Assembly: GCF_013385825.1 (NCBI RefSeq)
Contig: NZ_JACAPG010000011.1
Coordinates: 433,986 to 497,985, forward strand
Direction of reading: 5' to 3'
Length of the DNA: 64,000 bases
From: Pseudomonas reactans
GTDB taxonomy: Bacteria > Pseudomonadota > Gammaproteobacteria > Pseudomonadales > Pseudomonadaceae
The notes under the pieces are model-generated. The model was not told the origin of the DNA, searched no databases, and saw only the letters and a list, made by a program, of their open reading frames with translations. The position numbers and the translations under genes were made by a program. Shown one piece after another: positions 32,476 through 41,905 of the stretch (the first letter of the stretch is position 1; each line of letters begins with the position of its first letter).

Positions 32476-33300
32476 ATGTCACTGTTGACCCATAGCCGCC
32501 TCTATCTGCAACGCCTGGGATACGACTCGCCGCCAGCGCCGACCTTGCACACCTTGCGGGAGCTGCAACTGCGCCATGTGTGCACCTTTGCCTTCGAGAA
32601 CCTGTCGAGCCTGATGCGCCTGCCGGTGCCTATCGATTTGGCCAGCGTCGAGCAGAAAGTGCTGTTGGAAGGGCGGGGCGGGTATTGCTACGAGTTGAAC
32701 CAGATGTTCCTTGCGTTATTGCAGGAGCTTGGTTTTGACGCGCGCGGCATCACTGGGCGGGTGGTGATGGGTGGGCCGCCGGATGCGCGTACGGCGCGGA
32801 CGCATCGTTTGAGCCTGGTGACGTTGGATGGCGTGCGCTATATCACCGATGTCGGCTTTGGCGGCATGGTGCCCAGCAGTCCGTTGCGGTTGGACACCGA
32901 GGCGGTGCAGGCCACGGCGCATGAGCCTTATCGACTGAGTTTCGACGGGCAGGGCAGTTACACCTTGTGGGCGCATGTGGCGGAGGAGTGGCGCGGGCTG
33001 TATGTGTTCGATCTGCAGGTGCAGGCAGCCATCGATTATGAAATCGGCAACTGGTATGTCTCCACCCATCCGGACTCGGTATTCATTGGCCAGTTGAAAG
33101 TCGCGCGCTTGGCTGCGGGTAAGCGCCATACCCTGAACAACGCCCATTATGCGATTCACTACCTGGACCGGCCGAGTGAAAAGCGCGCCCTCACCAGTGC
33201 CGACGAGGTGTTGCAGGTATTGACTGAAACCTTCTGCATTCGCGTGCCGGTCACGCCGGCGCTGCGCACTGTCCTTGATGGCTTGGTGGTGGCCAATTGA
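32476..33300 (+). CDS. nat: Arylamine N-acetyltransferase
   Basis: 274 residues from ATG 32476. The catalytic triad of NATs is visible: Cys71 in LEGRGGYCYELNQ, His110 in ARTHRLSLV and Asp125 in ITDVGFGG. N-terminal RLGYDSPPAPTLHTLRELQL and TFAFENLSSLM are family hallmarks. The enzyme moves acetyl from acetyl-CoA to arylamines and hydrazines. It stands alone between unrelated genes. Confidence 0.95.
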   Translation: MSLLTHSRLYLQRLGYDSPPAPTLHTLRELQLRHVCTFAFENLSSLMRLPVPIDLASVEQKVLLEGRGGYCYELNQMFLALLQELGFDARGITGRVVMGGPPDARTARTHRLSLVTLDGVRYITDVGFGGMVPSSPLRLDTEAVQATAHEPYRLSFDGQGSYTLWAHVAEEWRGLYVFDLQVQAAIDYEIGNWYVSTHPDSVFIGQLKVARLAAGKRHTLNNAHYAIHYLDRPSEKRALTSADEVLQVLTETFCIRVPVTPALRTVLDGLVVAN

Positions 33301-33360
33301 TAGAAGTGTTGAGTTAGAGCCTTCGCTGAACCGTTTTACCTCCAAATCAACGCAAATTAA

Positions 33361-33391
33361 TTCGAACCTTTCGCGCAAGCAGGGGTTCGAA
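33361..33391. promoter_or_regulatory. Stem-loop in the leader of the outer-membrane gene
   Basis: TTCGAACC (33361-33368) pairs with GGTTCGAA (33384-33391), 15-nt loop, 46 bp before the ATG of the barrel gene. A second short palindrome GAACCGGTTC follows at once. Likely in the 5' untranslated region; function unknown. Confidence 0.4.
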
Positions 33392-33436
33392 CCGGTTCCT
33401 GAATAATTTGCTCACCAGACAAGGAGATGTAAAACG

Positions 33437-34189
33437 ATGTCCAAGCTATTCGGAAAATTCCTCAAGGGTTCCTCGCTGCTGGCGCTGGTCGCTGCGCCTG
33501 CCGCGGTGTTCGCCGCACCGTCCACTGACCCGATTTCCACCTTCGGGATCCTGGGCAGCTACAACGATTTCAAATTCGAAGGCGGCAGCGAAAGCGACAA
33601 GAGCCACATGCCCGAAGCGGGCCTGTTCTATAACTTCGGCAACAAGCTCACCGCTGAATCCGGCTTTATCTACCAGGCCGGCATCGAAGCCAAGTACGGC
33701 GAAAAGAGCGACAACAAGCTCAAGGAAGGCCAGGCCGACCTTGACCTCGGCTGGCGTGCCGCGCTGGATGCGCGCAACTTTGTCGACGTGATCGTCGGCG
33801 GTGGCTACAGCTGGACGCGCTACGAGCCCGAGATCAACGACCTCGACGTGAAGCTCACCAACAAGTCGCCGTTCGCCAAGGCAGCCCTGGGCTACAACCA
33901 CCAGTTCGATGACATGACCCTGCGTGTCGAAGCCGGTGCCCGTCGCACCATCGATGGCCGCACCAAGCTCAAGGTGGATGATTTCGGCAGCGACACCGTG
34001 GACCTCAAGGACCGCACCAACCCCTACGCCGAAGTCAGCCTGCTGATGAACCAGAAGGGCGATCTGCCGGTGGTCGCGGGCCTGTACTACACCCGCACCG
34101 AGTACAAACTCGACGGCGATTCCGAAGTGGCCGACAACACCAAGCTCAAGCGCAACGAGTACGGCTTCAAGGTCGGTATCGCGTTCTAA
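33437..34189 (+). CDS. Small outer-membrane beta-barrel protein
   Basis: 250 residues. Signal peptide to about residue 26 (AAVFAAP). The mature part alternates charged/aromatic strands (FGILGSYNDFKFEGG, GLFYNFGNKLTAESGFIYQA, ALGYNHQFDDMTLRVEAGAR) and ends in Phe (FKVGIAF), the BAM-recognised terminus of outer-membrane barrels. About ten strands, similar in size to OmpW/OprG-like or Ail-like proteins, but I do not recognise the precise family. RBS AAGGAG precedes the ATG by 8 bp. Confidence 0.8.
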   Translation: MSKLFGKFLKGSSLLALVAAPAAVFAAPSTDPISTFGILGSYNDFKFEGGSESDKSHMPEAGLFYNFGNKLTAESGFIYQAGIEAKYGEKSDNKLKEGQADLDLGWRAALDARNFVDVIVGGGYSWTRYEPEINDLDVKLTNKSPFAKAALGYNHQFDDMTLRVEAGARRTIDGRTKLKVDDFGSDTVDLKDRTNPYAEVSLLMNQKGDLPVVAGLYYTRTEYKLDGDSEVADNTKLKRNEYGFKVGIAF

Positions 34190-34202
34190 GCGCATCACCG
34201 GG

Positions 34203-34225
34203 ACGTGGGTGGCCAACGCCCACGT
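34203..34225 (+). terminator. Weak terminator after the barrel gene
   Basis: ACGTGGG (34203-34209) pairs with CCCACGT (34219-34225), 9-nt loop, 14 bp after the stop codon. No T-run follows, so efficiency is doubtful. Confidence 0.4.
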
Positions 34226-34333
34226 TCAACTGTCCCCATCAGCCCCCTTTGTGTCCGCCAAAACCCTCAACGCCGCCGCGTCGCTGCCTTAGTGTGGAAC
34301 CTGCTTTCCATAGCCTGAGAAGAGAGGGTGGCC

Positions 34334-34690
34334 ATGCCCCGCATCGCCTTTTTGTTGCTGCTACTCGGCCTGCTCACGGCCTGTGACGACACTCCCAAAC
34401 ACTCCCCCGAACGCGCCACGGCGGCGACGGCCATGCCCGCTGACCCGGCGCTCGCCCAGGTCTACGACAGCAGTTGCAAGCTGTGCCATGCCAACCCGGC
34501 CTCCGGTGCGCCGCTGACGGCTGACCGCGCGGCGTGGAGCCCGCGTATCGCCCAGGGTGTCGACACGCTGCTGGACCACAGCATCAACGGCTACAACGGC
34601 ATGCCGCCGATGGGGATGTGCATGCAGTGCTCCGAGGAACAGTTTGTGGCGCTGATCGGCTTTATGGCCGGCGTGCAAATCCAACAATAA
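34334..34690 (+). CDS. Cytochrome c5-like lipoprotein
   Basis: 118 residues from ATG 34334. Lipobox LTAC with Cys17 as lipid anchor, then one haem-binding CKLCH (Cys48, Cys51, His52). The C-terminal part has GYNGMPPMGMCMQCSEEQF, giving the axial Met and a second Cys pair that forms the c5-type disulphide. A periplasmic membrane-bound single-haem electron carrier. 13 bp upstream of the lactone oxidase gene, so it is the natural electron acceptor of that flavoenzyme. Confidence 0.9.
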   Translation: MPRIAFLLLLLGLLTACDDTPKHSPERATAATAMPADPALAQVYDSSCKLCHANPASGAPLTADRAAWSPRIAQGVDTLLDHSINGYNGMPPMGMCMQCSEEQFVALIGFMAGVQIQQ

Positions 34691-34703
34691 GAAGGGGTGG
34701 TGG

Positions 34704-36095
34704 ATGGCGCTTTCACGGCGGCAACTCTTGCAACGTTCAGGCTTGGTTGGGGCTTTCCTGGCGTTGAGCAGCAACCCGGTGCTGGCCCAGTTGGCGCGCG
34801 CGCCGAGGCTGATTCCGTGGCGCAACTGGTCGGGGGCGCAGACCTGTCTGCCGCTGGCCCGCCTGGCGCCGAAAGACTTGGACGAGTTGGTGCAGATAAT
34901 TCGCCAGGCGCCGGGGCAGGTCAGGCCGGTGGGTTCGGCCCATTCCTTCAGCGCGTTGGTACCCACCGACGGCACGCTGCTGTCCCTGAGTTACTTCAAC
35001 GGCATGCTCGATCACGATCCCGCGACCTTGCAAGCCACCTTCGCCGCCGGCACGCCGATGTCGCGCATGGGCCCGGCACTCAAGGCGGTGGGCCAGGCGC
35101 TGCCGAACATGGCGGATATCGATTACCAGACCCTGGCCGGGGCGATTGCCACCTCGACCCACGGCACCGGCGTGGGCTTCACCTCGTACTCCGGTTGCGT
35201 CACCGGGCTGCAACTGGTGACGGCCCAGGGCGAGGTGCTTGACTGCGACGCCCAGCGCCATCCCGAGGTATTCAACGCCGCGCGTGTGTCCCTCGGTGCG
35301 TTGGGCGTGGCCACCCAAATTCGCTCGCAGAACCGCGCGCCGTACCGTCTGCGCGAACGCCAGTGGATCGCCAAGACCGAAGAGTTGCTGGAGGACATCG
35401 ACAAGCACACCCGGGAAAACCAGCACTGGGAAATGCTGGTGGTCACCCATTCCGACTACGCGCTGTCCATTGCCCTGAACGAAACCAGCGACCCGGCAAC
35501 GCCACCCATCGACCCGGCAGAGGCGGGGGGCAATGAGTTCGTGACCCTCATCGAAAAGCTCGACAAATACGTCAGCGACTTCCCCGACACCCGCCGCACC
35601 TTGCTCAACAGCCTGCGGTTTTTCGCCAGCTTCGAGGACCGCGTGGCTGAGTCGTTCGAAGTCTATGCCAACGTGCGCAATGTGCGCTTCAACGAAATGG
35701 AATATTCAGTACCCGCCGAGCATGGGCCGGCCTGCCTGCGCGAGATCCTCAAGCTGATCAATGACAAGGACCTGCGCACCTGGTTTCCCATCGAGTACCG
35801 CTACGTCAAGGCCGACGACATTCCCCTGAGCATGTTCGAAGGCCGCGACAGTTGCTCGATCTCCGTGCACCAGCACTACGCCATGGACCATCACAACTTT
35901 TTTGCCGCCGTGGAGCCGATCTTCTGGAAGTACGCCGGCCGCCCGCACTGGGGCAAGTTGCACAGCCTCAACGCGCGCACGCTGCAGCCGCTGTACCCGC
36001 GTTGGGACGAGTTCACCCGCGTACGTCGCGAGCTGGACCCCAGTGGCAAATTCCTCAATGCACACCTGTCATCCATCCTGGGAGTGGCCCGATGA
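34704..36095 (+). CDS. Tat-exported D-arabinono-1,4-lactone oxidase-like flavoprotein
   Basis: 463 residues. Twin-arginine signal LSRRQLLQRSGLVGAFLAL. FAD-binding PCMH-type domain with RPVGSAHSFSALVPTDGTLL (covalent-flavin-type His in the AHSF motif position) and LAGAIATSTHGTGVGF; C-terminal ALO domain with WFPIEYRYVKADDI, SISVHQHY and RPHWGKLHSL, the last holding the ALO-family HWGK. Oxidises aldono-lactones or sugars. Export plus a cytochrome gene in front suggests it is a periplasmic dehydrogenase passing electrons to the c5 haem rather than an oxidase. The stop overlaps the next start by 4 bp. Confidence 0.9.
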   Translation: MALSRRQLLQRSGLVGAFLALSSNPVLAQLARAPRLIPWRNWSGAQTCLPLARLAPKDLDELVQIIRQAPGQVRPVGSAHSFSALVPTDGTLLSLSYFNGMLDHDPATLQATFAAGTPMSRMGPALKAVGQALPNMADIDYQTLAGAIATSTHGTGVGFTSYSGCVTGLQLVTAQGEVLDCDAQRHPEVFNAARVSLGALGVATQIRSQNRAPYRLRERQWIAKTEELLEDIDKHTRENQHWEMLVVTHSDYALSIALNETSDPATPPIDPAEAGGNEFVTLIEKLDKYVSDFPDTRRTLLNSLRFFASFEDRVAESFEVYANVRNVRFNEMEYSVPAEHGPACLREILKLINDKDLRTWFPIEYRYVKADDIPLSMFEGRDSCSISVHQHYAMDHHNFFAAVEPIFWKYAGRPHWGKLHSLNARTLQPLYPRWDEFTRVRRELDPSGKFLNAHLSSILGVAR

Positions 36096-37360
36096 AGCGT
36101 CGACATTTTGTTTTGGGCACTGGCGCCTTGCTGGCCGCTGGAGCCTGGCTGCTGCGGCCGAGTGACCGTGGCAGCCCCTACAACGATTACTTCCGCACCC
36201 TTAACGCCGAACTCAAGGCCCATGGGCCGATGCGGCCGGTGATGCTGATTGACCTGGATCGGCTGGATCACAACATTGATGTGGTGATGCAATCGGTCAA
36301 GCGCGGCGGCAAACACCTACGGCTGGTGGAGAAATCCCTGCCGTCGCCAGGGCTGCTGGCCTACATCGCCAAACGCGCCGGCACACAACGGTTGATGTCG
36401 TTTCACCAGCCATTCCTGAATCATGACGCCCAGGTATTCCCCGAAGCGGACATCCTGTTGGGCAAGCCGTTGCCGGTGCGATCGGCGGAGTTGTTTTATC
36501 AGGCGCACAAAGGCGCGTTTGATCCGTCGCGGCAATTGCAGTGGCTGTTGGATACGCCTGAGCGGTTGCAGCAATACCTGAGGTTGGCGCAGGGGTTGAG
36601 TGTGCGGTTTCGGGTCAATATCGAGTTGGATGTGGGGCTGCATCGGGGTGGCATCAGTGATAACGCGGTGCTGGGGCAGATGCTGACGCTGATCAGCGCT
36701 AATCCGCAGCATTTGGAATTTGCCGGGTTCATGGGCTATGACCCGTTTGTGGGCATGGGGGTGCCGGGCATTCTTGGGTCGCCCCAGGCGTTGTTTGAGC
36801 AGGTGATGCAGCGCTATACCGGGTATGTGGATTTTGCGCGTCAGTACTTTGCCGGGTTGTGGCGAGATGGGCTCACGTTGAATACGGCGGGGAGCCCGAG
36901 TTATCGGATTCATGAGCAGGAACAGCTGAGTACGGAAGTGTCGGTGGGCACCGCGTTGCTCAAGCCGACGCATTACGATCTGCCTTCCCTCAGTGAGCAT
37001 GTGCCGGCGGCGTTTATTGCTACGCCGGTCTTGAAAAGCACGGGGTTGGTGAATATCCCCGCGTTGGATGGGAGGTCGCGGGTGTTTTCGTGGTGGGATC
37101 CGAATCAGCGGGGGACTTACTTTATTTATGGGGGCAATTGGATGGCGGAGTTTGAGTCACCGCAGGGGCTCAAGAGTAATGAGTTGTATGGGCGCAGTTC
37201 CAACCAGGAGATGGTGAATGGGTCGCCGGCGGTGGAGTTGAGGGTGGAGGATCAAGTGTTTTTGCGGCCGACGCAGAGTGAGTTTGTGTTGTTGCAGTTT
37301 GGGGATTTGCTTGGGGTCCGGGGAGGCAAAATTGTTGAAGCTTGGCCTGTCTATAGCTGA
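36092..37360 (+). CDS. DSD1-family PLP enzyme with export signal
   Basis: 422 residues from ATG 36092. Begins MKRRHFVLGTGALLAAGAWL, a twin-arginine-like or hydrophobic export signal. The alanine-racemase-like N-domain follows: RPVMLIDLDRLDHNIDVVMQ, then HLRLVEKSLPSP where the Lys holds PLP, and GLHRGGISD. C-terminal D-serine-dehydratase-like domain with DQVFLRPTQSEFVLLQFGDL. Relatives are D-threonine aldolases and D-serine dehydratases. A PLP enzyme of this type with an export signal, fused by a 4-bp overlap to an exported flavoenzyme, is unusual. The 3' half has more T/G at third positions than its neighbours. Confidence 0.85.
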   Translation: MKRRHFVLGTGALLAAGAWLLRPSDRGSPYNDYFRTLNAELKAHGPMRPVMLIDLDRLDHNIDVVMQSVKRGGKHLRLVEKSLPSPGLLAYIAKRAGTQRLMSFHQPFLNHDAQVFPEADILLGKPLPVRSAELFYQAHKGAFDPSRQLQWLLDTPERLQQYLRLAQGLSVRFRVNIELDVGLHRGGISDNAVLGQMLTLISANPQHLEFAGFMGYDPFVGMGVPGILGSPQALFEQVMQRYTGYVDFARQYFAGLWRDGLTLNTAGSPSYRIHEQEQLSTEVSVGTALLKPTHYDLPSLSEHVPAAFIATPVLKSTGLVNIPALDGRSRVFSWWDPNQRGTYFIYGGNWMAEFESPQGLKSNELYGRSSNQEMVNGSPAVELRVEDQVFLRPTQSEFVLLQFGDLLGVRGGKIVEAWPVYS

Positions 37361-37745
37361 CGATTGGCAGGTATCCGTTCCTGCGGTAACGGATATGGGC
37401 TCATGCCTAGCTGTCGAAAGACATTACCAATGCGAATAAAATATTCAAAAATAATGAAATACAAGAATATTAGCTTATGCCCAAATAGCATTATATTTTT
37501 AAAATCCATTCCGTTATGTTTGAACTCAACAGCCTACCCCTGACCTCGGATGGTACCAATCTAGATTCGGATTCTGCGCTGCCACCCCCGCAGCAGAATC
37601 GTTGGAAGGGAGTTCAACGCATGTTGCCAATTCAAACCTCGCCCCACACCTAGCCCCAAATCGCCCCAACCCCCCAGAAAAACCCGAGCACCGCGCCCAT
37701 CCGCGTGACTGCCCGACTTCGCGATTTGGAAACGCAGGAATACCT
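37361..37745. promoter_or_regulatory. AT-rich upstream region of the TonB-receptor operon
   Basis: 385 bp; 37420-37510 is strongly AT-rich, with AATATTC (37440-37446) and GATTATT-like partner GAATATT (37465-37471) forming a loose dyad. Such AT-rich control regions are common ahead of nutrient-limitation regulated transport operons in Pseudomonas. No gene seen; the in-frame upstream codons of the receptor gene from 37602 look non-coding. Confidence 0.4.
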
Positions 37746-40139
37746 ATGAAGCGAGCCCTACAACCGTCAGCCGCACTGGCCCTGGCTATCCTGGCCAACA
37801 GCGTCCAAGCCCAGGACGACAGCACCCTGTCCACCGTGGTGGTCACCGGCAACCGTGGCGCCGAACAGCGCACCGTCACCAGCAGCCCGGTGCCGATCGA
37901 TGTGGTCAGCGCCAAGCAATTGCAGAACACCGGCAAGCCCGGCCTCATGGAAGCCCTGAGTGCAGTGATCCCGTCGCTGACCCTGCCGGAAAAAACCGGC
38001 TGGGACGCCAGCGGTATTGCCCGCGCCCCCAACCTGCGGGGCCTGAGCGCCGCCGAAGTGCTGGTGCTGGTCAACGGCAAGCGCCGTCACACCGCTGCCA
38101 CCCTGAACATCAATGGCATCAACACCGGCGCAGCCCCGGCTGACCTGGATTTGATCCCCATCAGTGCCATCGACCACGTGGAAGTCCTGCGCGACGGCGC
38201 CGCCGCCCAATACGGTTCCGATGCCATCGCCGGAGTGATCAACGTGATCCTCAAGGCCGACACCAGCGGCACTTCGGTGACCAACGTCGGCCAGGGGTAT
38301 GACGGCAAGAAACAGACCGTGCAGCAAAGCCTCAACAAAGGCTTCGAGATCGGCAACGGCGGCATCGTGCAGCTCGCCCTGGATGCCCGCAGCCAGAACG
38401 ACGACAACAAGGCCAGCGCCAACGGCTACACCTACGCGCAAGCCTACGAGCAAGCCGGGCGGTCGACCTATGGCGGCTACGGCACGCCCAAGACCAACCT
38501 GCTGACCCTGGGCTACAACGCCGAGCTGCCGATCGACGACAGCTTCAGCCTGTATTCCTTCACCACCTATTCACGCCGCAAGGCCGAGCAGGGTCAGAAC
38601 TTCCGCCTGCCGACCATCACCAACACCATCACCACCGGGCCGAACGGTTATCCAGGCGGTTACACCCCGACCTGGTTTATTGATGAGGACGATTTCCAGG
38701 CGGCATTCGGCGGTAAAGGCACGGTAGGCGAGTGGGACTGGGACCTGTCCACCACCTACGGGCGCAACGACGCGGAGCAGGGCACCACCCATAACCAGAA
38801 CCCGTCGCTGGGCGAGGCCACGCCGAATCACTTCACCTCAGGCACCTGGATTTCCACCGAGCTGACCACCAATCTCGACTTCAAGCGCGGCTTTGATATC
38901 GGCCTGCAAAAGCCCTTGGACCTGAGCGTCGGTTTCGAACACCGACGTGACACCTATGAGGTGCAGGCCGGTGACTATGAGTCGTATGCCAACGGCGGCT
39001 ACTGCGTGGCGCCGGGTAATTGCGCGTCGTCGGGGGCGCAAGTCACCAACGGGATTTCGCCAGATGAGGAAAGCAGCGCTTCGCGCAACAGCCTGGCCAG
39101 TTATGTCGATGTGGGCTTCAACCCGGTGCCGGACTGGTACGTCGGCACGGCGTTCCGCTACGAGCACTATAACCAGGGCGTCGGCGCCACCCGTAGCGGC
39201 AAGCTGACCACCCGCTATGACTTCACCCCGCAATTCGCCGTGCGCGCCACGGTGAGCAACGGCTTTCGCGCGCCGTCTTTGGCCAACAGCCTGTTCAGTG
39301 CGCGCTCCACCACCTATGGCGTGGTTGACGGCGTGTATCAGTCGATCAACTACGGCGTATTGCCTGTGGGTTCTGCTGCCGCCCAGGCGCTCGGCGCCCA
39401 GGAGTTGAAGCCGGAGCGCTCGACCAACTTCAGCCTCGGTTTCACCCTCACGCCCACTGATCGCCTGAGCTTCACCGCCGATGCCTATGTGATCAACCTG
39501 CGCGATCGCATCACGCTCACCGGCACCTTGCTCGGCCCCGAGATCACCCAGGTATTGCAGAACAACGGCATCAACTCCACCTCCGGCGGCCAGTACTTCA
39601 TCAACGGCGCCGACACCCGCACCAAAGGCCTGGACCTGGTCAGCAACTACAGCCAGGACCTCGGCCAGTACGGCTCCGTGAAGTGGACCGCCGCGTTCAA
39701 CTGGAACCAGACGCGGATCCTCAACTACAAGGAATCCACCAATATCCTGGGCACGTCCTACGAGTTGATGAACCGCGAGGCGCGCAACCTGATCACCGGC
39801 GTGCAGCCCAGTACCAAGCTGATCCTCGGCGGCGACTGGAGCATCGATCGTTTCAACCTCAACCTGGCCCTGACCCGCTACGGCTCCTACAAGGAGGTCA
39901 ACTCGTCGGCCAACCGTGATCTGGACCGTATCTACAGTGCCAAGTGGATCACCGATCTCGACCTTGGCTACAACCTCACCAAAGACCTGAACATTGCCGT
40001 CGGCGCCAAGAACCTGTTCGACATCTACCCCAAGAAACAAGGGGTGCCGAGCAGCACCATGGTCAGCAGCTACGGCGTCTATTCGCCCTACGGTTTTACC
40101 GGCGGGTACTACTACACCCGCTTGACCTATGCCTTCTGA
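37746..40139 (+). CDS. TonB-dependent outer-membrane receptor
   Basis: 797 residues from ATG 37746, with AGGA before it. Signal peptide to about residue 22 (NSVQAQ), a TonB-box-like STVVVTG, then the plug domain (GLSAAEVLVLVNGKRRHTAA, IPISAIDHVEVLRDGAAAQY, GSDAIAGVINVIL) and a large 22-strand barrel ending in Phe (YYYTRLTYAF). The NLRGLSAAEVLVLVNGKR pattern belongs to the non-siderophore group of receptors. It opens an operon with an amino-acid-type ABC importer and a flavin amine oxidase, so its ligand is likely an amine or amino-acid derivative. Confidence 0.93.
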   Translation: MKRALQPSAALALAILANSVQAQDDSTLSTVVVTGNRGAEQRTVTSSPVPIDVVSAKQLQNTGKPGLMEALSAVIPSLTLPEKTGWDASGIARAPNLRGLSAAEVLVLVNGKRRHTAATLNINGINTGAAPADLDLIPISAIDHVEVLRDGAAAQYGSDAIAGVINVILKADTSGTSVTNVGQGYDGKKQTVQQSLNKGFEIGNGGIVQLALDARSQNDDNKASANGYTYAQAYEQAGRSTYGGYGTPKTNLLTLGYNAELPIDDSFSLYSFTTYSRRKAEQGQNFRLPTITNTITTGPNGYPGGYTPTWFIDEDDFQAAFGGKGTVGEWDWDLSTTYGRNDAEQGTTHNQNPSLGEATPNHFTSGTWISTELTTNLDFKRGFDIGLQKPLDLSVGFEHRRDTYEVQAGDYESYANGGYCVAPGNCASSGAQVTNGISPDEESSASRNSLASYVDVGFNPVPDWYVGTAFRYEHYNQGVGATRSGKLTTRYDFTPQFAVRATVSNGFRAPSLANSLFSARSTTYGVVDGVYQSINYGVLPVGSAAAQALGAQELKPERSTNFSLGFTLTPTDRLSFTADAYVINLRDRITLTGTLLGPEITQVLQNNGINSTSGGQYFINGADTRTKGLDLVSNYSQDLGQYGSVKWTAAFNWNQTRILNYKESTNILGTSYELMNREARNLITGVQPSTKLILGGDWSIDRFNLNLALTRYGSYKEVNSSANRDLDRIYSAKWITDLDLGYNLTKDLNIAVGAKNLFDIYPKKQGVPSSTMVSSYGVYSPYGFTGGYYYTRLTYAF

Positions 40140-40155
40140 GGCCGAGGAACACACC

Positions 40156-41121
40156 ATGCCCATCGTCGCCAAATCCTATGACCTGATTGACTCGCCCAGC
40201 CCGGTGCGCCAGGCCCGTGTCTCCACGCCGATCAAGGCCCTGCAAGTGGTGCCCGCGCGGCATCCCTGGCGCTGGGCCGGGTCGATCTTCGCGGCGCTGG
40301 TGCTGCTGGCCATCGTGCATTCCCTGGCCACTAACCCGCGCTGGGAGTGGGGTGTGTTCGGCCAGTGGTTTTTCTCGCCGTCGGTGCTGCGCGGGCTGGG
40401 GCAGACGTTGTTGCTGACGCTGTTGAGCACGGTGTTCAGCATCATTCTCGGCACGGCGCTGGCGTTGGCGCGCCTGTCGGGCTCGCCGCTGCTGGCGGCG
40501 TTGGCTTGGGGCTACATCTGGTTCTTCCGCTCGATGCCGGCGTTGCTGGTGCTGATCATCCTGTACAACTTCGCCTACCTGTATGACCACATCGTGCTGG
40601 GTGTGCCGTTCACCTCGGTGGTGTTCGCCGAGTGGTCCACGGTGGACGTGCTCAGCCAGTTCACCGTGGCCGTATTGGGCTTGAGCCTGATGCAGGCGGC
40701 GTACGCGGCGGAGATCATTCGCGGCGGGCTGATCGGTGTCGATGCCGGGCAGCATGAAGCCGCTGCGGCCCTGGGTTTACCGGCCTCGCGCCGCATCTTC
40801 CGGATCATCCTGCCCCAGGCGCTGCGCTCGATCCTGCCGTCCGGGTTCAACGAAATCATCGGCCTGGTCAAGGGCACCTCGATTGTCTATGTGCTGGCCT
40901 TGCCCGAGCTGTTCTACACCGTGCAAGTCATCTACAACCGCACCCAGGCGGTGATCCCGCTGCTGATCGTGGCGACGGTCTGGTACTTGATCATCACCAC
41001 TGTGCTGACCAGCGCGCAGTACTACGTCGAGCGCCATTTTGCACGCGGCACCGCACGGGTGCTGCCGCCCACGCCGTTGCAACGCCTACGTGGTTGGTTG
41101 AAGGAGAAAACCCATGGCTGA
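40156..41121 (+). CDS. Amino-acid ABC transporter permease (HisM family)
   Basis: 321 residues from ATG 40156. After a 40-residue cytoplasmic tail the polar amino-acid permease domain shows GLGQTLLLTLLSTVFSIILG, YIWFFRSMPALLVLIILYN and the EAA loop GQHEAAAALGLPASRRIFRI. A single permease gene implies a homodimer. 16 bp after the receptor stop and 8-bp overlap with the ATPase gene. Confidence 0.93.
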   Translation: MPIVAKSYDLIDSPSPVRQARVSTPIKALQVVPARHPWRWAGSIFAALVLLAIVHSLATNPRWEWGVFGQWFFSPSVLRGLGQTLLLTLLSTVFSIILGTALALARLSGSPLLAALAWGYIWFFRSMPALLVLIILYNFAYLYDHIVLGVPFTSVVFAEWSTVDVLSQFTVAVLGLSLMQAAYAAEIIRGGLIGVDAGQHEAAAALGLPASRRIFRIILPQALRSILPSGFNEIIGLVKGTSIVYVLALPELFYTVQVIYNRTQAVIPLLIVATVWYLIITTVLTSAQYYVERHFARGTARVLPPTPLQRLRGWLKEKTHG

Positions 41122-41887
41122 AGCACGCGCCGGGCGCATTCAGATCCAGGGCGTGGGCAAGCGCTTTGGCAACCAACAGGTGTTGCAAGACATCGACCTG
41201 ACCATCGATCCGGGCAAGGTCACGGTGATCCTCGGGCCATCCGGCTCGGGCAAGTCCACCTTGCTGCGCACCATCAACCACCTGGAAAAGATCGACAGCG
41301 GGCATATCACCATCGACGGTGAATACGTCGGCTATCGCCGCAAGGGTGACCTGCTCTACGAGCTGAAAGAACGCGAGATTCTCAAGCGCCGCATCGACGT
41401 GGGATTCGTGTTCCAGAACTTCAACCTGTTCCCGCACCTCACCGCCTGGGAGAACGTCGCTGAGGCGCCTCTGGCCCACAAGCGCTGGACCAAGGCCGAG
41501 GCCCCAACCAAGGCGGCCGAGCTGCTGGCCAAGGTGGGTCTGGCGGACAAGGTCGATGCCTACCCGCGCCAGCTCTCCGGCGGCCAGCAACAGCGTGTCG
41601 CCATCGCCCGCGCCTTGGCGCTCGACCCCAAAGTGCTGCTGTTCGATGAACCCACCTCGGCGCTCGACCCGGAGCTGGTGGGCGAAGTGCTCGATGTGAT
41701 CAAGGGCCTGACCCAACTGGGCGTGACCCTGGTGATCGTCACCCACGAAATCGGCTTTGCCCGTGAGGTGGCCGACCACGTGGTGTTCCTCTGCGACGGC
41801 CAGTTGATCGAAGAAGGCCCGCCCGAGCAGATTTTCCGCCAACCCCGACATCCCCGCACCGTGGCCTTTCTCGGCAAGGTGCTTTAG
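41114..41887 (+). CDS. Amino-acid ABC transporter ATP-binding protein
   Basis: 257 residues. Walker A GPSGSGKST, Q-loop FQNFNLFPHLTAWENV, signature LSGGQQQRVAIARAL, Walker B VLLFDEPTSALDPE and switch His in VTHEIGFAREVADHVVF: the HisP/GlnQ subgroup. Overlaps the permease by 8 bp. Confidence 0.96.
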   Translation: MAEARAGRIQIQGVGKRFGNQQVLQDIDLTIDPGKVTVILGPSGSGKSTLLRTINHLEKIDSGHITIDGEYVGYRRKGDLLYELKEREILKRRIDVGFVFQNFNLFPHLTAWENVAEAPLAHKRWTKAEAPTKAAELLAKVGLADKVDAYPRQLSGGQQQRVAIARALALDPKVLLFDEPTSALDPELVGEVLDVIKGLTQLGVTLVIVTHEIGFAREVADHVVFLCDGQLIEEGPPEQIFRQPRHPRTVAFLGKVL

Positions 41888-41905
41888 TTCAAGGAGTGAC
41901 TGCCC

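Noticed and set aside
33361..33400. GGTTCGAACC-like sequence resembling a tRNA T-arm
   Set aside because: No acceptor stem, D-arm or anticodon arm can be built around it; treated as a leader hairpin.
37602..37745. N-terminal extension of the TonB receptor
   Set aside because: Proline-rich, no signal peptide; ATG 37746 begins with a clean signal peptide and has an RBS.
38838..40172. Minus-strand frame of 444 codons
   Set aside because: Antisense to the receptor barrel; product is V/G/A/H-rich without motif.
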